Below, piece after piece: positions 44,098-53,913 of a stretch of 64,000 nucleotides of DNA. Within the stretch, counting starts at the first letter, position 1. The number at the start of each line of letters is the position of its first letter. Below the pieces are notes generated by a model. The model was not told where the DNA came from, did no database searches, and saw only the letters and a program-made list of their open reading frames with translations. Location of the stretch: positions 1,054,001-1,118,000 of the forward strand of contig NZ_UWOS01000001.1 of assembly GCF_900604515.1 (NCBI RefSeq), in the 5' to 3' direction. The DNA is from Arcanobacterium ihumii. GTDB taxonomy: Bacteria > Actinomycetota > Actinomycetes > Actinomycetales > Actinomycetaceae. The position numbers and the translations under genes were made by a program.

Positions 44098-45464
44098 GAG
44101 CGTGTCCTTTCAGTGGTTGTGTGGATTTCTTGTGCGACCGCGTCAATCAACGCAGTCTGCGTAGCATCCTTCGCATCAAGCGCACGCAAGACGGCTTCAT
44201 CGAGCGTCCCCTCGGTAACGAGGTGGGTGATGGTGGCTGGTTCGGTTTGCCCTTGCCGATAAAGCCTGGCGTTCGTCTGCTGGTAAAGCTCCAAAGACCA
44301 GGTGAGCGAAAACCACACCAGCAGATGCCCACCGGCCTGGAGGTTCAGACCGTGACCCGCCGATGCCGGGTGAATCAGCCCAAGCGCAATCTCGCCCTTG
44401 TTCCACGCCTCGATATCAGCCGAGGTATTCAACTCGCGTGCCTGTGGGAAGCGGGTGGTGATGCGTTCGCGGTCATGGGTAAACCAGTAGGCCACGAGCA
44501 GTGGGTTGCCGTTGGCTGCCTCATAGAGGTCTTCTAGAGCGTCGAGCTTGCGATCATGAACCGCAGTCCATTCGCCATCGCTGGCGTAGATCGCTCCCGA
44601 CGCTAACTGCAGGAGCTTGCCTGAGAGTGCTGCGGCGTTCGCGGCGTCGATTGTCGCCTCACCGAGTTGGAGGACAAGATCGGCTTTCAACTGCTCATAG
44701 ACGCGCCGTTCTTTAGCCTCCAGTGTTACTGGCGTGGTCGTCACCGTCAACGGCGGGAGTTTCAGGTGGTCGGTGGTTCTCATCGACAACGTCATATCCG
44801 AAATCGCCCCATAGATCTCGTCCTCAGCACCCACGCGGGGTTTGTAGGTGAAGACCTGCATCCCGTTCCTTTTGTCGGGCACGAACCAACGATCGCGGTA
44901 ACGGGTAATGAAACGGCCCAAACGCTGACCGCCGTCGAGGAGCCGGAACTGCGCCCACACGTCCATCAGCCCGTTCGACGCGGGCGTGCCGGTGAGCCCG
45001 ACCCAGCGCTTAACGTGCGGCCGCATTTTTACCAGCGCAGTGAACCTTTTGGCGCGATGGTTTTTGAAGCTGGAGAGTTCGTCGATGATGACCATGTCGA
45101 ACGGCCAGCTATTGCCGAGTTGGGTAACGAGCCATGGGATGTTTTCACGGTTGATGATGGTCACCATCGCAGACTTGGCTAACGCGTCCAGCCGGTCTTG
45201 CTTGGTTCCAACAGCAACCGCGACGGTGAGCCCGTCAAGGTGATCCCACTTGGCTACTTCTGCAGGCCAGGTATCGCGCGCGACGCGTAATGGCGCGATG
45301 ACGAGAACGCGGGAGATGGTGAAGTAGTCGAGCATGAGCTGCCAGATCGCCGTCAACGTGATGACGCTCTTACCCAATCCCATGCCAAGGAAGATCGCGG
45401 CCTCGTCGTGGTCGATGATGAACCGGGTGGCTTGTTGTTGGTAGTTATGCGGCGTGTAGTGCAT
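44088..45464 (-). CDS. SNF2-family DNA helicase
   Basis: A 458-residue superfamily 2 helicase. Walker A GMGLGKSVITLTA lies near residue 30, a DELS box (IIDELSSFKNH) near 125 and the late QTNARLYRQGQTEP motif VI. ATG 45464 follows perfect AGGAGG. It overlaps the VRR-NUC gene by 20 bases. It is a usual component of the replication module of this phage type, with a VRR-NUC nuclease partner. Confidence 0.93.
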   Translation of the reverse strand: MHYTPHNYQQQATRFIIDHDEAAIFLGMGLGKSVITLTAIWQLMLDYFTISRVLVIAPLRVARDTWPAEVAKWDHLDGLTVAVAVGTKQDRLDALAKSAMVTIINRENIPWLVTQLGNSWPFDMVIIDELSSFKNHRAKRFTALVKMRPHVKRWVGLTGTPASNGLMDVWAQFRLLDGGQRLGRFITRYRDRWFVPDKRNGMQVFTYKPRVGAEDEIYGAISDMTLSMRTTDHLKLPPLTVTTTPVTLEAKERRVYEQLKADLVLQLGEATIDAANAAALSGKLLQLASGAIYASDGEWTAVHDRKLDALEDLYEAANGNPLLVAYWFTHDRERITTRFPQARELNTSADIEAWNKGEIALGLIHPASAGHGLNLQAGGHLLVWFSLTWSLELYQQTNARLYRQGQTEPATITHLVTEGTLDEAVLRALDAKDATQTALIDAVAQEIHTTTERTRSCM

Positions 45465-45723
45465 CAAGTACCTCCTGTATGCCGTCCACCGAATCAACAA
45501 CCAGTGTGACAAAGCCTTGCTGGCGTAGTTGGTTCATCCGACGCTGCTGGATTGGCCTGGGTTTCTGTCCTGGTACTTTCAATTCGACGAAGACAGCCCG
45601 GTTTCTCATCAGGCATATCCGGTCGGGTACGCCGATGGTTCCAGGGCAGACGAGCTTCCAGCACAAGCCGCCAGAGGCTTCAACGGCTTTCTTGAGCTTC
45701 GCTTCGATTGTTTTCTCGTTCAT
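45445..45723 (-). CDS. VRR-NUC domain nuclease
   Basis: A 92-residue protein with the VRR-NUC core: VPDRICLMRNRAVFVELKVPGQ, containing the PD...(E)LK catalytic residues. ATG 45723 follows AAGGAAA. Such small nucleases act with SNF2 helicases in phage replication or recombination. The leader resembles the duplicated leader family around the ATG. Confidence 0.88.
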   Translation of the reverse strand: MNEKTIEAKLKKAVEASGGLCWKLVCPGTIGVPDRICLMRNRAVFVELKVPGQKPRPIQQRRMNQLRQQGFVTLVVDSVDGIQEVLDALHAA

Positions 45724-45851
45724 GACTTTTCCTTGAGTTGTCAAGGGTTGTGTTGGTCATGTAGGTCTAGTTCTAAACCTCTATATAGAAGTACTTTTTT
45801 GGCTTCTATATAAAGGGCTAGTACCGACGTACACGACCAACACACCCGTCG

Positions 45852-48113
45852 TTAGTTGAGCTCGAATTCGTCAAGCAAGCGAAGTCCTCGGATGAGTTTT
45901 CCACGATTGTTTCGACGCGAGGTGAAGCCGTTTTTCTCCACGGCCGAATAGAAATCACTCGTTGAGCGCACGTACTCGCTACGGCTAAGCGCCCAAGCCC
46001 TGTAGGAGGAATAGAGCGCCCCAGACTTCTCTTCAAGACCTGGGTCGAGCTCGCAGCATTCGTCGAGGAAGTGGGCGAACCAGTCGTTGGCCGCCCGATA
46101 CTTCTCCGACGCTTCAACCACGCAGGTGGGTGGGACGAGCCGGTAATTCTCGGCGTGGATCAGGCGTGCGCCTTCCATGATCCAGGCGAGGACTGCGCCG
46201 CCTGCTTGTTCGAAGAGGTGGTCGGCATAGTTCTTCACATCCACACTGGGTTGGATGGTTTGGGTGAAGGGGATGACGACAAGGCGCCTCCAGATACCGG
46301 TATCCATCGCCCCGACTTTGGGCAGGTGGTTGGTGTAGAGCACGAGGGTGTGGGAGGGGGTGAAGGAGAAGGGGTCTTTGTATTTCTTCTCCGCTGCGAT
46401 CTTGTCCGTCGAGGCCAGCTGCTTCGTTGAGGAGGTTGAAAGGCGCACGCCCTCGTCGTTCTCACCTGCGATCAGGAGGCGGCGGGCCCTTGTTTCAGCC
46501 ATTTCGTGTTTGGCGTTGTTTTTCTTGCCCGCAATCAACACCTCCGCCGAGATGGTTTCAGAATAGGAGCCGAGGACGCGGGCGATAGTGTTCCAAAACG
46601 TGGATTTGCCGTTGTTGCCATCCCCGTAAGCGATGATGAGGGCTTCGATGAGCACCTTGCCAATCGCTGCTAATCCACACACCCGCTGAACGTAGGCGAT
46701 GAGTTCTTGGTCGCCGCCGAAGGTCAGCTCAAGGGAATCACGCCACACCTGCAAGCCAATATCGCTGGGGTCGGTGGCGGTTTGCTTGGTGACCATGTCC
46801 GCAGGGTCATGATCACGCCTACTCCCGTCACGCAGGTCAAACGTTGCCGAGGGCGTATTGAGCAAATAAGCGTCAGCATCGAGCACTTCGGGATTGATAA
46901 GCGCGAGAGGCCTTGCTTGGCGCATAACCGCCTGAATCGTGCGGTCGGAGCGGCATCTGTAGATGAACTTCTGCCACTCTTGGGCCGCCGTCAGTTCCCG
47001 ATACACCCGCGCCTGCTCAGAACTGAACATCCCCAGCGCTTTGGTTTTCGTCATGGCCGCGAGCATCGCCGTCACCCCGAGATCGTTGGCGCGCTGGCTG
47101 ATGGCCTCCAGCTCAGCATCTACTTGCTCTAACTGGCGGGTGGTCAGTTCTTGGACGACGTGTTGGACTTTGGGTTCGTTTTCCTCCCACACCCCGCCTT
47201 CGTAAACCATCCACGCTGTCGCTGGCGAGTAACAGATCCGATTCGCATATTCACTGGCGAGAACCATGGCTTGGCCGACATCAGTGAAATCCTCCGGCTT
47301 CAAACTCGTCAACTGCGCATACGCCTCCGGTGGCAGATAGCTCGGGTCGGAGGCGACCTTCGTGGCGAACCTGCACGCGCTATTCCAGATCGTCTGTAAC
47401 TCACCAGCCGACAGAGGCGGCTCGCATAATGATGCTTTGCGGTCGAACAGGTCACGGGCTTGATCTGTCTGCCCGTAGCGGATGAGGACCCTGCCTGCGA
47501 AGCGTGAGAGGGTGGCGTTGCGCGACCCTTCACCAATCACGAGAGTACTTTGATCGAAGGTGGCAAACACGTCGATCTCGTCAGCGTTATCGAGCCATGC
47601 ATCGAGCAACTGGTCGCCCTCATGCACCGTAACTTGCGGGTTAGGGGTGCCGTAGATGAACCTTCCTGCATCCAAAGCATTACTGTCAAAGAACGCGAAC
47701 CTCGCCGCGAGGCGATGCTTCAATCCCGCGTATTCGTCTGCGTCGTGTACTTCGTGGATTGGGAAGTAGACGTGGAAACGCGGCCGCGCCGAAAGCACAC
47801 CCTTCGCCTTCATGTGATTACGCGAGGTGGCGGTCATGAACTCCACCCCAGACATCAACTCGCCCAAGCGCTCTGGTGTGATCCACTCGGTTTGGGTTTC
47901 GGTGTGGTCGTTGTCGATATCCATCACCACGCAATCCGACGCCACGAAGGCTGCGGTTGAGCGGCGATCATTCACATAGGTGGCGGCCACATGATCGAAA
48001 CCCGCGACCCTCGATAGTGAGGCCGCGTCAGTGGCCCGGTGCCTGTTTGGGTAGTGGTTGTTGTTCTGCACGCCGGTAACGGTGGCGGCATGGAGGGTGA
48101 AGGGCGTGGTCAT
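45852..48113 (-). CDS. Phage/plasmid primase-helicase (D5/P4 family)
   Basis: A 753-residue replication protein. An N-terminal primase-like domain has VMDIDNDH near residue 70. A D5_N domain lies at about 430-530. The SF3 helicase has Walker A GDGNNGKST near 515 and the Walker B-type region RRLLIAGENDEG. It opens and primes the phage origin. It overlaps the neighbouring gene by ATGA. Confidence 0.93.
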   Translation of the reverse strand: MTTPFTLHAATVTGVQNNNHYPNRHRATDAASLSRVAGFDHVAATYVNDRRSTAAFVASDCVVMDIDNDHTETQTEWITPERLGELMSGVEFMTATSRNHMKAKGVLSARPRFHVYFPIHEVHDADEYAGLKHRLAARFAFFDSNALDAGRFIYGTPNPQVTVHEGDQLLDAWLDNADEIDVFATFDQSTLVIGEGSRNATLSRFAGRVLIRYGQTDQARDLFDRKASLCEPPLSAGELQTIWNSACRFATKVASDPSYLPPEAYAQLTSLKPEDFTDVGQAMVLASEYANRICYSPATAWMVYEGGVWEENEPKVQHVVQELTTRQLEQVDAELEAISQRANDLGVTAMLAAMTKTKALGMFSSEQARVYRELTAAQEWQKFIYRCRSDRTIQAVMRQARPLALINPEVLDADAYLLNTPSATFDLRDGSRRDHDPADMVTKQTATDPSDIGLQVWRDSLELTFGGDQELIAYVQRVCGLAAIGKVLIEALIIAYGDGNNGKSTFWNTIARVLGSYSETISAEVLIAGKKNNAKHEMAETRARRLLIAGENDEGVRLSTSSTKQLASTDKIAAEKKYKDPFSFTPSHTLVLYTNHLPKVGAMDTGIWRRLVVIPFTQTIQPSVDVKNYADHLFEQAGGAVLAWIMEGARLIHAENYRLVPPTCVVEASEKYRAANDWFAHFLDECCELDPGLEEKSGALYSSYRAWALSRSEYVRSTSDFYSAVEKNGFTSRRNNRGKLIRGLRLLDEFELN

Positions 48114-48547
48114 GGCGTGACCTCCTGGAATTCAGAATCGAAAAACTTAATCGGCAACTCGAGGTCGCGCGCCCACCCGATCTCTAAGCGCATACCAAGG
48201 CTGACGCGTCCGACATATGCCCACAACGCTTCGCACTTGGCGAGCAACACCCTGTTGAAAAACATCGCCAACTCACGCTGATCAGGATCGGCGTCATCCA
48301 TAAACTGCGGATAGTGCAGGTGTGGGGCGAATGGGATCTTGCCTGCCGCTACTGCGAAAGAGCAGAATTGGCGGGCGAGCTCAACGTTCGCTTCCGTGTC
48401 GCCCGAATACGGCGAGCAGATATAAACCAAGGGCCGGTAGCCGAACTGTTCGCGCTGCAACTTCTTCAAAGCGTGATAGCTCGTTAAATCCAGATAGCCT
48501 TCGGTGTTCTTCCTCGAAAACCCAATATCCAAAGTGGTGGCGCTCAT
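48110..48547 (-). CDS. DUF4406-like nucleoside 2-deoxyribosyltransferase-fold protein
   Basis: A 145-residue protein with the Rossmann-like pattern YICSPYSGDTEANVELARQFC near residue 42 and the acidic DPDQRELAMFF. Phages carry such DUF4406/DUF7768 proteins near replication genes; a role in nucleotide metabolism is supposed. Its ends overlap both neighbours by ATGA. Confidence 0.75.
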   Translation of the reverse strand: MSATTLDIGFSRKNTEGYLDLTSYHALKKLQREQFGYRPLVYICSPYSGDTEANVELARQFCSFAVAAGKIPFAPHLHYPQFMDDADPDQRELAMFFNRVLLAKCEALWAYVGRVSLGMRLEIGWARDLELPIKFFDSEFQEVTP

Positions 48548-49326
48548 GCTTGCACCTGACCTTCACGCTCAATGACAGGCAAAATGCCGAGCTGGTTCTT
48601 GAGGGCCTCGTAGATGAAGAGGCGGCCCTTTTGTGTCCAGTAGGTGTGAATCCGGGTGCGGTTGCCGTCATCGATGACGTGGGTTTTGGTGTCGGTGTAA
48701 CCGTTGCCTGCGTGCTGTGCGTAAAGCAGCCACACCCCCGATTGCTTGTACTGAATACCGAGTTCGTGAAGGAGCTGGTTGAGCTTGCGACCAGAAAGCC
48801 CATAGTCCTTCGCGATCACCGTGATCGGCAAAGCGTCCTTAGCTTCGAGAACCATGTCGTAGTAAGACAGTTTCGGCTTCGCTTCAGCCAGGGCTTGAGC
48901 TTGAGCAAGATTCTGCAACGTGAGCTCTGCGGTTTTGCGGCGTTCAGCGACGTACGCATCAAGCACTTTGAGGAGCGCTTCGGGATTAGTGACCAGCTCG
49001 TCGGTGGCATACAGGCCATAGCGACGGATTGACGGCAGCACCTCGTGGGTGACCCAACGCTTGAACGCTTTCGCTTCTGGTTTGCGTGATGCCATGATCA
49101 GCGCGTAGAGGCCGGGCTCGTTGACGCACCATGTAGCACCGCCAGAGAACCCTAAGTTGAACTTAGCCTTCTCATCGGCATCGAGACGCGAAACGGCAAC
49201 CGAGGGGTTCGTGAGATCTAGGGCCTGGCAGATATCGGCGGCGATGAACCATGTCTGATCATTAGCGGTGAAGCTGCGTACCTGCCCGAAACGGTCGTTG
49301 GTGAAGGTTTGGATGGTTTTACCCAT
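48544..49326 (-). CDS. Phage antirepressor (Bro-N and KilAC/ANT domains)
   Basis: A 260-residue protein. The N-terminal Bro-N domain has WFIAADICQALDLTNPSVAVSRLD and KRWVTHEVLPSIRRYG. The C-terminal ANT/KilAC domain runs from about 150 to 250 and has KDYGLSGRKLNQLLHELGIQY. Antirepressors control the lysis-lysogeny switch by binding the repressor. No classic CI-type repressor is visible in this window. It is preceded by copy C of the leader motif. Confidence 0.93.
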   Translation of the reverse strand: MGKTIQTFTNDRFGQVRSFTANDQTWFIAADICQALDLTNPSVAVSRLDADEKAKFNLGFSGGATWCVNEPGLYALIMASRKPEAKAFKRWVTHEVLPSIRRYGLYATDELVTNPEALLKVLDAYVAERRKTAELTLQNLAQAQALAEAKPKLSYYDMVLEAKDALPITVIAKDYGLSGRKLNQLLHELGIQYKQSGVWLLYAQHAGNGYTDTKTHVIDDGNRTRIHTYWTQKGRLFIYEALKNQLGILPVIEREGQVQA

Positions 49327-49463
49327 GACAGGCTCCTGTTCTGAGAGCCAAATAGACGAATGTGCACCGGTTGGTGCGAGAAGCTCTCAGTGGTAGGCCG
49401 CAAACCTTCCAGGAGTTACCCCCTGGGCGGGTTTGTGCTCACTGAGCTTTGGGGCTCTCGCAC

Positions 49464-49496
49464 ATACGTCCTTGAGCACCACCCAATCCGGACGGG
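49464..49496 (-). repeat. Four-copy phage leader motif, copy C
   Basis: A 33-base copy with perfect stem, 138 bases upstream of the antirepressor. It has the same length and spacing as copies A and D. Confidence 0.7.
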
Positions 49497-49563
49497 TGTC
49501 ATGAAAATTGCTTCACACGAGATGCCGTGTATACCCCGCAGACAAATCGGGGCGGTGCGAGCG

Positions 49564-49758
49564 AGCATGGATGGTATGAGTGAGATTGATAAAGCAACGG
49601 TGTGGGCGATGGCGAAAAACATGCGCCTATTCGCCTTCATGGAATATCTGCGCGACCTCGACAACGACCCGGCTCCGAGCGCTGCGGATCAGCAGATCGC
49701 CAAATACCTACGTGAATTCATGACAACCGACCCGAAGCTGCTGCTCGGCGACGAGTAG
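49564..49758 (+). CDS. Small rightward protein between antirepressor and polymerase
   Basis: A possible 64-residue protein (MDGMSEIDKATVWAM...), or 61 residues from ATG 49573. It is acidic and helical, with no recognised domain. It runs opposite to the early operon and ends three bases before the DNA polymerase stop. Codon use looks like coding sequence. Regulator or toxin-type roles are guesses. Confidence 0.5.
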   Translation, partial: SMDGMSEIDKATVWAMAKNMRLFAFMEYLRDLDNDPAPSAADQQIAKYLREFMTTDPKLLLGDE

Positions 49759-49761
49759 GAG

Positions 49762-51729
49762 TTAGTCCTTGCGATAGTAATTACACTCGTACCCGTCCGC
49801 ATCCAGCGGCAGGCCTTCTGCCCAGGCTGGGAGCGTGGACATGAGCTCGCAAGCATCAGTCACGGTGAAGCCGGAATTTTCGGGTTCGTCGATGACGATC
49901 TCGTCGTGAACATGCATCACAATCCGATGCCCCGTCTTGGCGACTGCGTGCATGCCAGTGACGAGCAGGTCACGAGCGATCGCCTGGACGATATTCTCGA
50001 CGAGTTTGCCTCCGTAGGTTTCGAGCTGTCCCCAGCGCCGTGCGGTTGTTGTGCCGGTGTAGGTGATGGATGTGCCGCCCCAACGGTTCTCGCCCAGACG
50101 CGGCTGTACATAGGCAAGCCGCCTGCCCGAGGGCAGTTCGATGAACAAGATTCCGGCTTCGACGTTGAACCGTAGGTTCCGGAGCCGGATCGGCTGGCGC
50201 GACGAGATCGCGGCGATCGCGGCTTCTTCGACGTCTGCCCAGAGCCCAACGATGTGCGGGTTAGCTTGCCGCCATGCGTCCACGATAGGTTTGAGTTCGT
50301 GTTCGGTGAGTCCCATGGTGAGTGCTCCCATGGCTTTGAGAGCACCAACTGAGCCGCCATAGCCACAGGCGAGCACCGCGATCTTCCCCTTCTGGCGAAG
50401 CTCGCCATTAACGCCGTGTTTCTCGACTGGGACGCCGAACATGCGGGAAGCGGTTTCGCAGTAGAGGTCTTTGCCCTCATGGAAGGCGGCCAGGGTGGTT
50501 GTTTCTCCGGCGAGCCATGCGATAACGCGCGCTTCGATTGCGGAAAAGTCCGCAACGATAAACCTGTGCCCAGGTGAAGGGATAAACGCGGTGCGGATCA
50601 ACTGTGAAAGCGTGTCGGGCACGGACTCGTAGAGCAGCTCAAGCGCATCAAGGTTGCCTGTCCTGACGAGCGTGCGCGCTGGGTCGAGATCTGTCAGGTA
50701 ATTCCTTGGCAGGTTTTGGACTTGTACCAATCGTCCTGCGAAGCGTCCGGTACGCCCTGCTCCGTAGAACTGGATAAGACCGCGCGCCCGGCCGTCAGCG
50801 CCTGCGACGTTTTGCATCGCCTGGTATTTCTTCACCGAAGATTTCGCCAGATCGCCGCGCAGTTCGAGGACTTCTTTCACCGCGCCAGTGGCGGTGTCGA
50901 GGGCGGCATCGACCTCGGCTTTCGCTAGTGATTCGAGTTCGCACCCTCTGGTGACAAGCCATTGTTTGAGTTGGATCGGCGAGTTGGGATTGTCCAACCC
51001 TGTGAGCTTCTGCGCACGAGCGAGTGTGGCATTGCGGTGGTGCTCGTCCACGGCAACGGCATTATCGACGAGCGTGTGGTCGAGAAGAATCCCGGCATCA
51101 TTAATGCGTTGGTCGAGAGCGTAGGTGTCCCATTCGGCCTCTGGCATTGGAAAACAAGCCAGTCTGTCGTGGATGGCTTGTTCGACTTCGACGTCGCGCC
51201 GGTTGTAGTCGATGAACCGCGCCCACCCGGTCGGGTCAGCCGATGGTGGGTTACGTCGCTTGCCGCCATTCAAGACTGAGGGTGTGGCGGGTGTGCAAAA
51301 CTGCTTGATCAGCTTGCGTCCGGCGCTGTCTTTTTGAACATCAAGTTTCAAAACTGTGGCTACTGCGTCGAGGCTCATCGGCAGACCAAGGTAGGCCGAC
51401 CAGATCATGGTGCAGCGCCACTGCCTTGGGTCAAGAAACCCATCACCGAGAAGCTCGGGATGATGCGTGCGGAGCCAGGCAGATAGGCAGACTCGTTCGA
51501 AGGCGGCGTTATGCGCCCACTTGACCACGGATGGATCTACCAGTGCCGCCAGCACCTCATCGGGCAGGGTCTCACCGCTGGCAAGATCCACCACCTCCAC
51601 GGGACCACCGTCGACCGAATATCCGAAGAGGAGCAGGTCGAAGTCTGGGTGTTCGGCATACGGGTAGACGCCTGTCTTGGCGAGCTGAACAGGACTGAAA
51701 GTCTCGATATCGCAGAAGAGTGTTCGCAT
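49762..51729 (-). CDS. Family A DNA polymerase with 3'-5' exonuclease
   Basis: A 655-residue phage DNA polymerase. The N-terminal exonuclease starts with FCDIETFS and includes a late DYNRRDVEVEQ motif. Polymerase motif A is DFSAIEARV near residue 420, motif B lies in a KGKIAVLACGYGG region, and motif C is HVHDEIVID near 620. ATG 51729 follows GAAAGGAA. It copies the phage genome with DUF2815 and primase-helicase. Confidence 0.95.
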   Translation of the reverse strand: MRTLFCDIETFSPVQLAKTGVYPYAEHPDFDLLLFGYSVDGGPVEVVDLASGETLPDEVLAALVDPSVVKWAHNAAFERVCLSAWLRTHHPELLGDGFLDPRQWRCTMIWSAYLGLPMSLDAVATVLKLDVQKDSAGRKLIKQFCTPATPSVLNGGKRRNPPSADPTGWARFIDYNRRDVEVEQAIHDRLACFPMPEAEWDTYALDQRINDAGILLDHTLVDNAVAVDEHHRNATLARAQKLTGLDNPNSPIQLKQWLVTRGCELESLAKAEVDAALDTATGAVKEVLELRGDLAKSSVKKYQAMQNVAGADGRARGLIQFYGAGRTGRFAGRLVQVQNLPRNYLTDLDPARTLVRTGNLDALELLYESVPDTLSQLIRTAFIPSPGHRFIVADFSAIEARVIAWLAGETTTLAAFHEGKDLYCETASRMFGVPVEKHGVNGELRQKGKIAVLACGYGGSVGALKAMGALTMGLTEHELKPIVDAWRQANPHIVGLWADVEEAAIAAISSRQPIRLRNLRFNVEAGILFIELPSGRRLAYVQPRLGENRWGGTSITYTGTTTARRWGQLETYGGKLVENIVQAIARDLLVTGMHAVAKTGHRIVMHVHDEIVIDEPENSGFTVTDACELMSTLPAWAEGLPLDADGYECNYYRKD

Positions 51730-51807
51730 GACGAGGTTCCTTTCACATAGAGGAAAATGTGGAGGGAACCAACAATGAACGCTGGTTCCCTCCACGTGTG
51801 GGGATGG

Positions 51808-52359
51808 TTAGTTCAGGAAGTCGTCATCAGCGGCGAAGGCACCGAAGTCAGTCTCAGCGCTCACGCGCCCACCGCCAAGGCTCTCGCCGTCACGGGTCTT
51901 TTGAATATTGCCCAGTGCGCAGGCGATTCCTCGGTTGCCGTTCGTATTGAAGGCGTAGAAGGACAGGGATACGCGGGCGTAGCAGCCCGAGTAGACCTCG
52001 GCGCGGTCCAGGATCGGGGCGACGTTCATATCAACAATCTGTGGAGCGGTCAGAGAGTTGGCGTTGAGGAAGTAGGCGCCCTTGTAGGCTTCGTCGTCGC
52101 GCTCAATATCTCCATCGCGCAGCGGGAGTTTGAGGGCGGCCTTGTTGGGTCGCTTGCCCCCAAACTTGCCAATACCAGCCTCGATGGCTGCGTCCACGGC
52201 CTTCTCGATCGCGGCAATGGTGGCAGTATCAGTCTTGGGGATAATCAGGGAGACGGAGTACTTGGGCTTGCCGCCTTGGATAGAGTTCGGCTCCCAGACG
52301 TGTGCGTAGGACAAGCGTACTTCGCCGGTGACAATACGGGTCGGATTGGTCGTTGACAT
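51808..52359 (-). CDS. DUF2815 family protein (ssDNA-binding-like)
   Basis: A 183-residue beta-rich protein. The N-terminus (TRIVTGEVRLSYAHVW) and middle (KYSVSLIIPK) match DUF2815, a phage replication family probably like SSB. It lies between polymerase and DUF2800 genes, the conserved order in this phage type. Confidence 0.88.
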   Translation of the reverse strand: MSTTNPTRIVTGEVRLSYAHVWEPNSIQGGKPKYSVSLIIPKTDTATIAAIEKAVDAAIEAGIGKFGGKRPNKAALKLPLRDGDIERDDEAYKGAYFLNANSLTAPQIVDMNVAPILDRAEVYSGCYARVSLSFYAFNTNGNRGIACALGNIQKTRDGESLGGGRVSAETDFGAFAADDDFLN

Positions 52360-52376
52360 AATCATTCTTCTTTCTT

Positions 52377-53513
52377 CTAGTTGTCGTTACTGAAATCGGT
52401 GGCCGCACTCACCAGGTCAAGCGCTGGCCGTTTGTCGGATGCAGGAACCAGGGTGGGTTTGCCTGCAGGTTTGGTCACGAAATCGCCAAGAATCTCGTTG
52501 AAGGCGGGTTTACCCATCAGCTTTTCCATTGCTGTAAGAGTGATGAGCTTGCGGTCATAGATGTCCCTATAGCCCGCCGCTTCAGCCGCCGCAGCCACGT
52601 CGGTTTCGGAGGTGTATTTGCGTACCGAACGACCTGCGACGAGCTTGAACCCCTCAAAGACCACGCCCTGGTTGACGGCCTTTGAGAGCGCGTAGGCTTC
52701 AACATCCGACGCCCAGGTTTTAAGCTGCGGAATCCTCGTGAGCACGTCGGCAATCTCCACGTCTGACAGTTCTGCTGGTGGGGCGAACTCCAACTTGGCA
52801 AGCGCAAGATTGGCTTCTGCTCTTGCCCGGCAGGTGGGAGCGATCTTGCAAAACTGACACCACGACCCAGGACAAAACTCACCCTTACCTGCGGCAGCGA
52901 GCTCGGCTTTAGGTTTCACCTCGGTCTCAGCCCAGTGTTCGAGATCGGCAACAGAGATTTCCCAGGTGTCGACGTTCGCCCGGCGCGGCTGATAGATCGT
53001 GACCGCTACGCGCTCGATGTCATACAGATCCCCGAAAGCGTGGAGCGCTCCGAGCGCATACAACATCAACTGCGGATTACGCTCGGCCTCAACCAACACG
53101 CCTTGCCCGTACTTCAGATCAATAATCTGCAAGGTAGGTTCGGCGATGTTCACGCAATCCCCGGTGCCAAAACCTCCGGGCACAATATGGCTAAAATCCA
53201 GGCGCTGCTCGATCAGCACCTGCGGATCACCACAGGTCTCCTGGGCGATCGAGATGTGTTCTTGGACGTAAGCGACGTAGTCGTCAGTCAAGCTTTCCAT
53301 CTCGTCATCAATCCAAGACGAGACTGGCCGTTTCGAGCGCTGCTTGAGAGCCTTGCGGAGTTTGTGCTCAGCCAGTGCGTGTGCTGCGGTACCTTGCTCG
53401 GCAGCCGCCGACGTCGACTCTGGCTCATCGGACTCAAGCCGAGCGGACGGTGTGCAGTTAAGCCACCTGTGAGCACCAGAAGCTGAGAGGAGTGCGTGAT
53501 CAGACGGTGCCAT
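52377..53513 (-). CDS. DUF2800 family protein (Cas4/RecB-like nuclease)
   Basis: A 378-residue protein with a PD-(D/E)xK-like core: LIEQRLDFSH, then LQIIDLKYGQG near residue 145. Cysteines in CPGSWCQFCKIAPTC could hold an Fe-S cluster or zinc, as in Cas4. ATG 53513 follows AAGGAG and overlaps the preceding gene by 14 bases. It is likely a recombination nuclease of the phage. Confidence 0.9.
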   Translation of the reverse strand: MAPSDHALLSASGAHRWLNCTPSARLESDEPESTSAAAEQGTAAHALAEHKLRKALKQRSKRPVSSWIDDEMESLTDDYVAYVQEHISIAQETCGDPQVLIEQRLDFSHIVPGGFGTGDCVNIAEPTLQIIDLKYGQGVLVEAERNPQLMLYALGALHAFGDLYDIERVAVTIYQPRRANVDTWEISVADLEHWAETEVKPKAELAAAGKGEFCPGSWCQFCKIAPTCRARAEANLALAKLEFAPPAELSDVEIADVLTRIPQLKTWASDVEAYALSKAVNQGVVFEGFKLVAGRSVRKYTSETDVAAAAEAAGYRDIYDRKLITLTAMEKLMGKPAFNEILGDFVTKPAGKPTLVPASDKRPALDLVSAATDFSNDN

Positions 53514-53913
53514 CAGCAATCTCCTTAGCCCGCTCAAGAAGCCAGCCAAACTTCACTGGATCCACCGCCGAGAGCTTGTCCGCACCAGCCTCGACGATCA
53601 GCTCACGAACCTTCGCCGTATGCCCTTGCGCTGAAAGCTGTGCGAGCACGCCACGCACGTCCTCCAAAGTCACCGCAGGTTCTGGCTCCGCAACTGGAGA
53701 CATGTCTGGTGTTTCTTCGTGCGCTGGGGAACGGCTTGGTTCTGATGTGCCAACTAGTCGTGCGGCGGGTATCGGGTGGTCACCGATCATGCCTGCATGG
53801 TCTTCAACCTGCTCATACCAGTCATCTTCGAGGGCTTGCGCCTGCTCACACGCATAGGCGGCGGCCTGGTTCCATGCGTTGATCAGGTTGTTGCGGGCCT
53901 GAAAATCCATCAT
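53500..53913 (-). CDS. Early phage protein, unknown
   Basis: A 137-residue helical, acidic protein (MMDFQARNNLINAWNQAAAYACEQ) with a Pro/Glu-rich linker. The C-terminal region (LEDVRGVLAQLSAQGHTAKVRELI) is like rRNA biogenesis-type phage proteins. Its ends overlap both neighbours. No catalytic motif is seen. Confidence 0.7.
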   Translation of the reverse strand: MMDFQARNNLINAWNQAAAYACEQAQALEDDWYEQVEDHAGMIGDHPIPAARLVGTSEPSRSPAHEETPDMSPVAEPEPAVTLEDVRGVLAQLSAQGHTAKVRELIVEAGADKLSAVDPVKFGWLLERAKEIADGTV

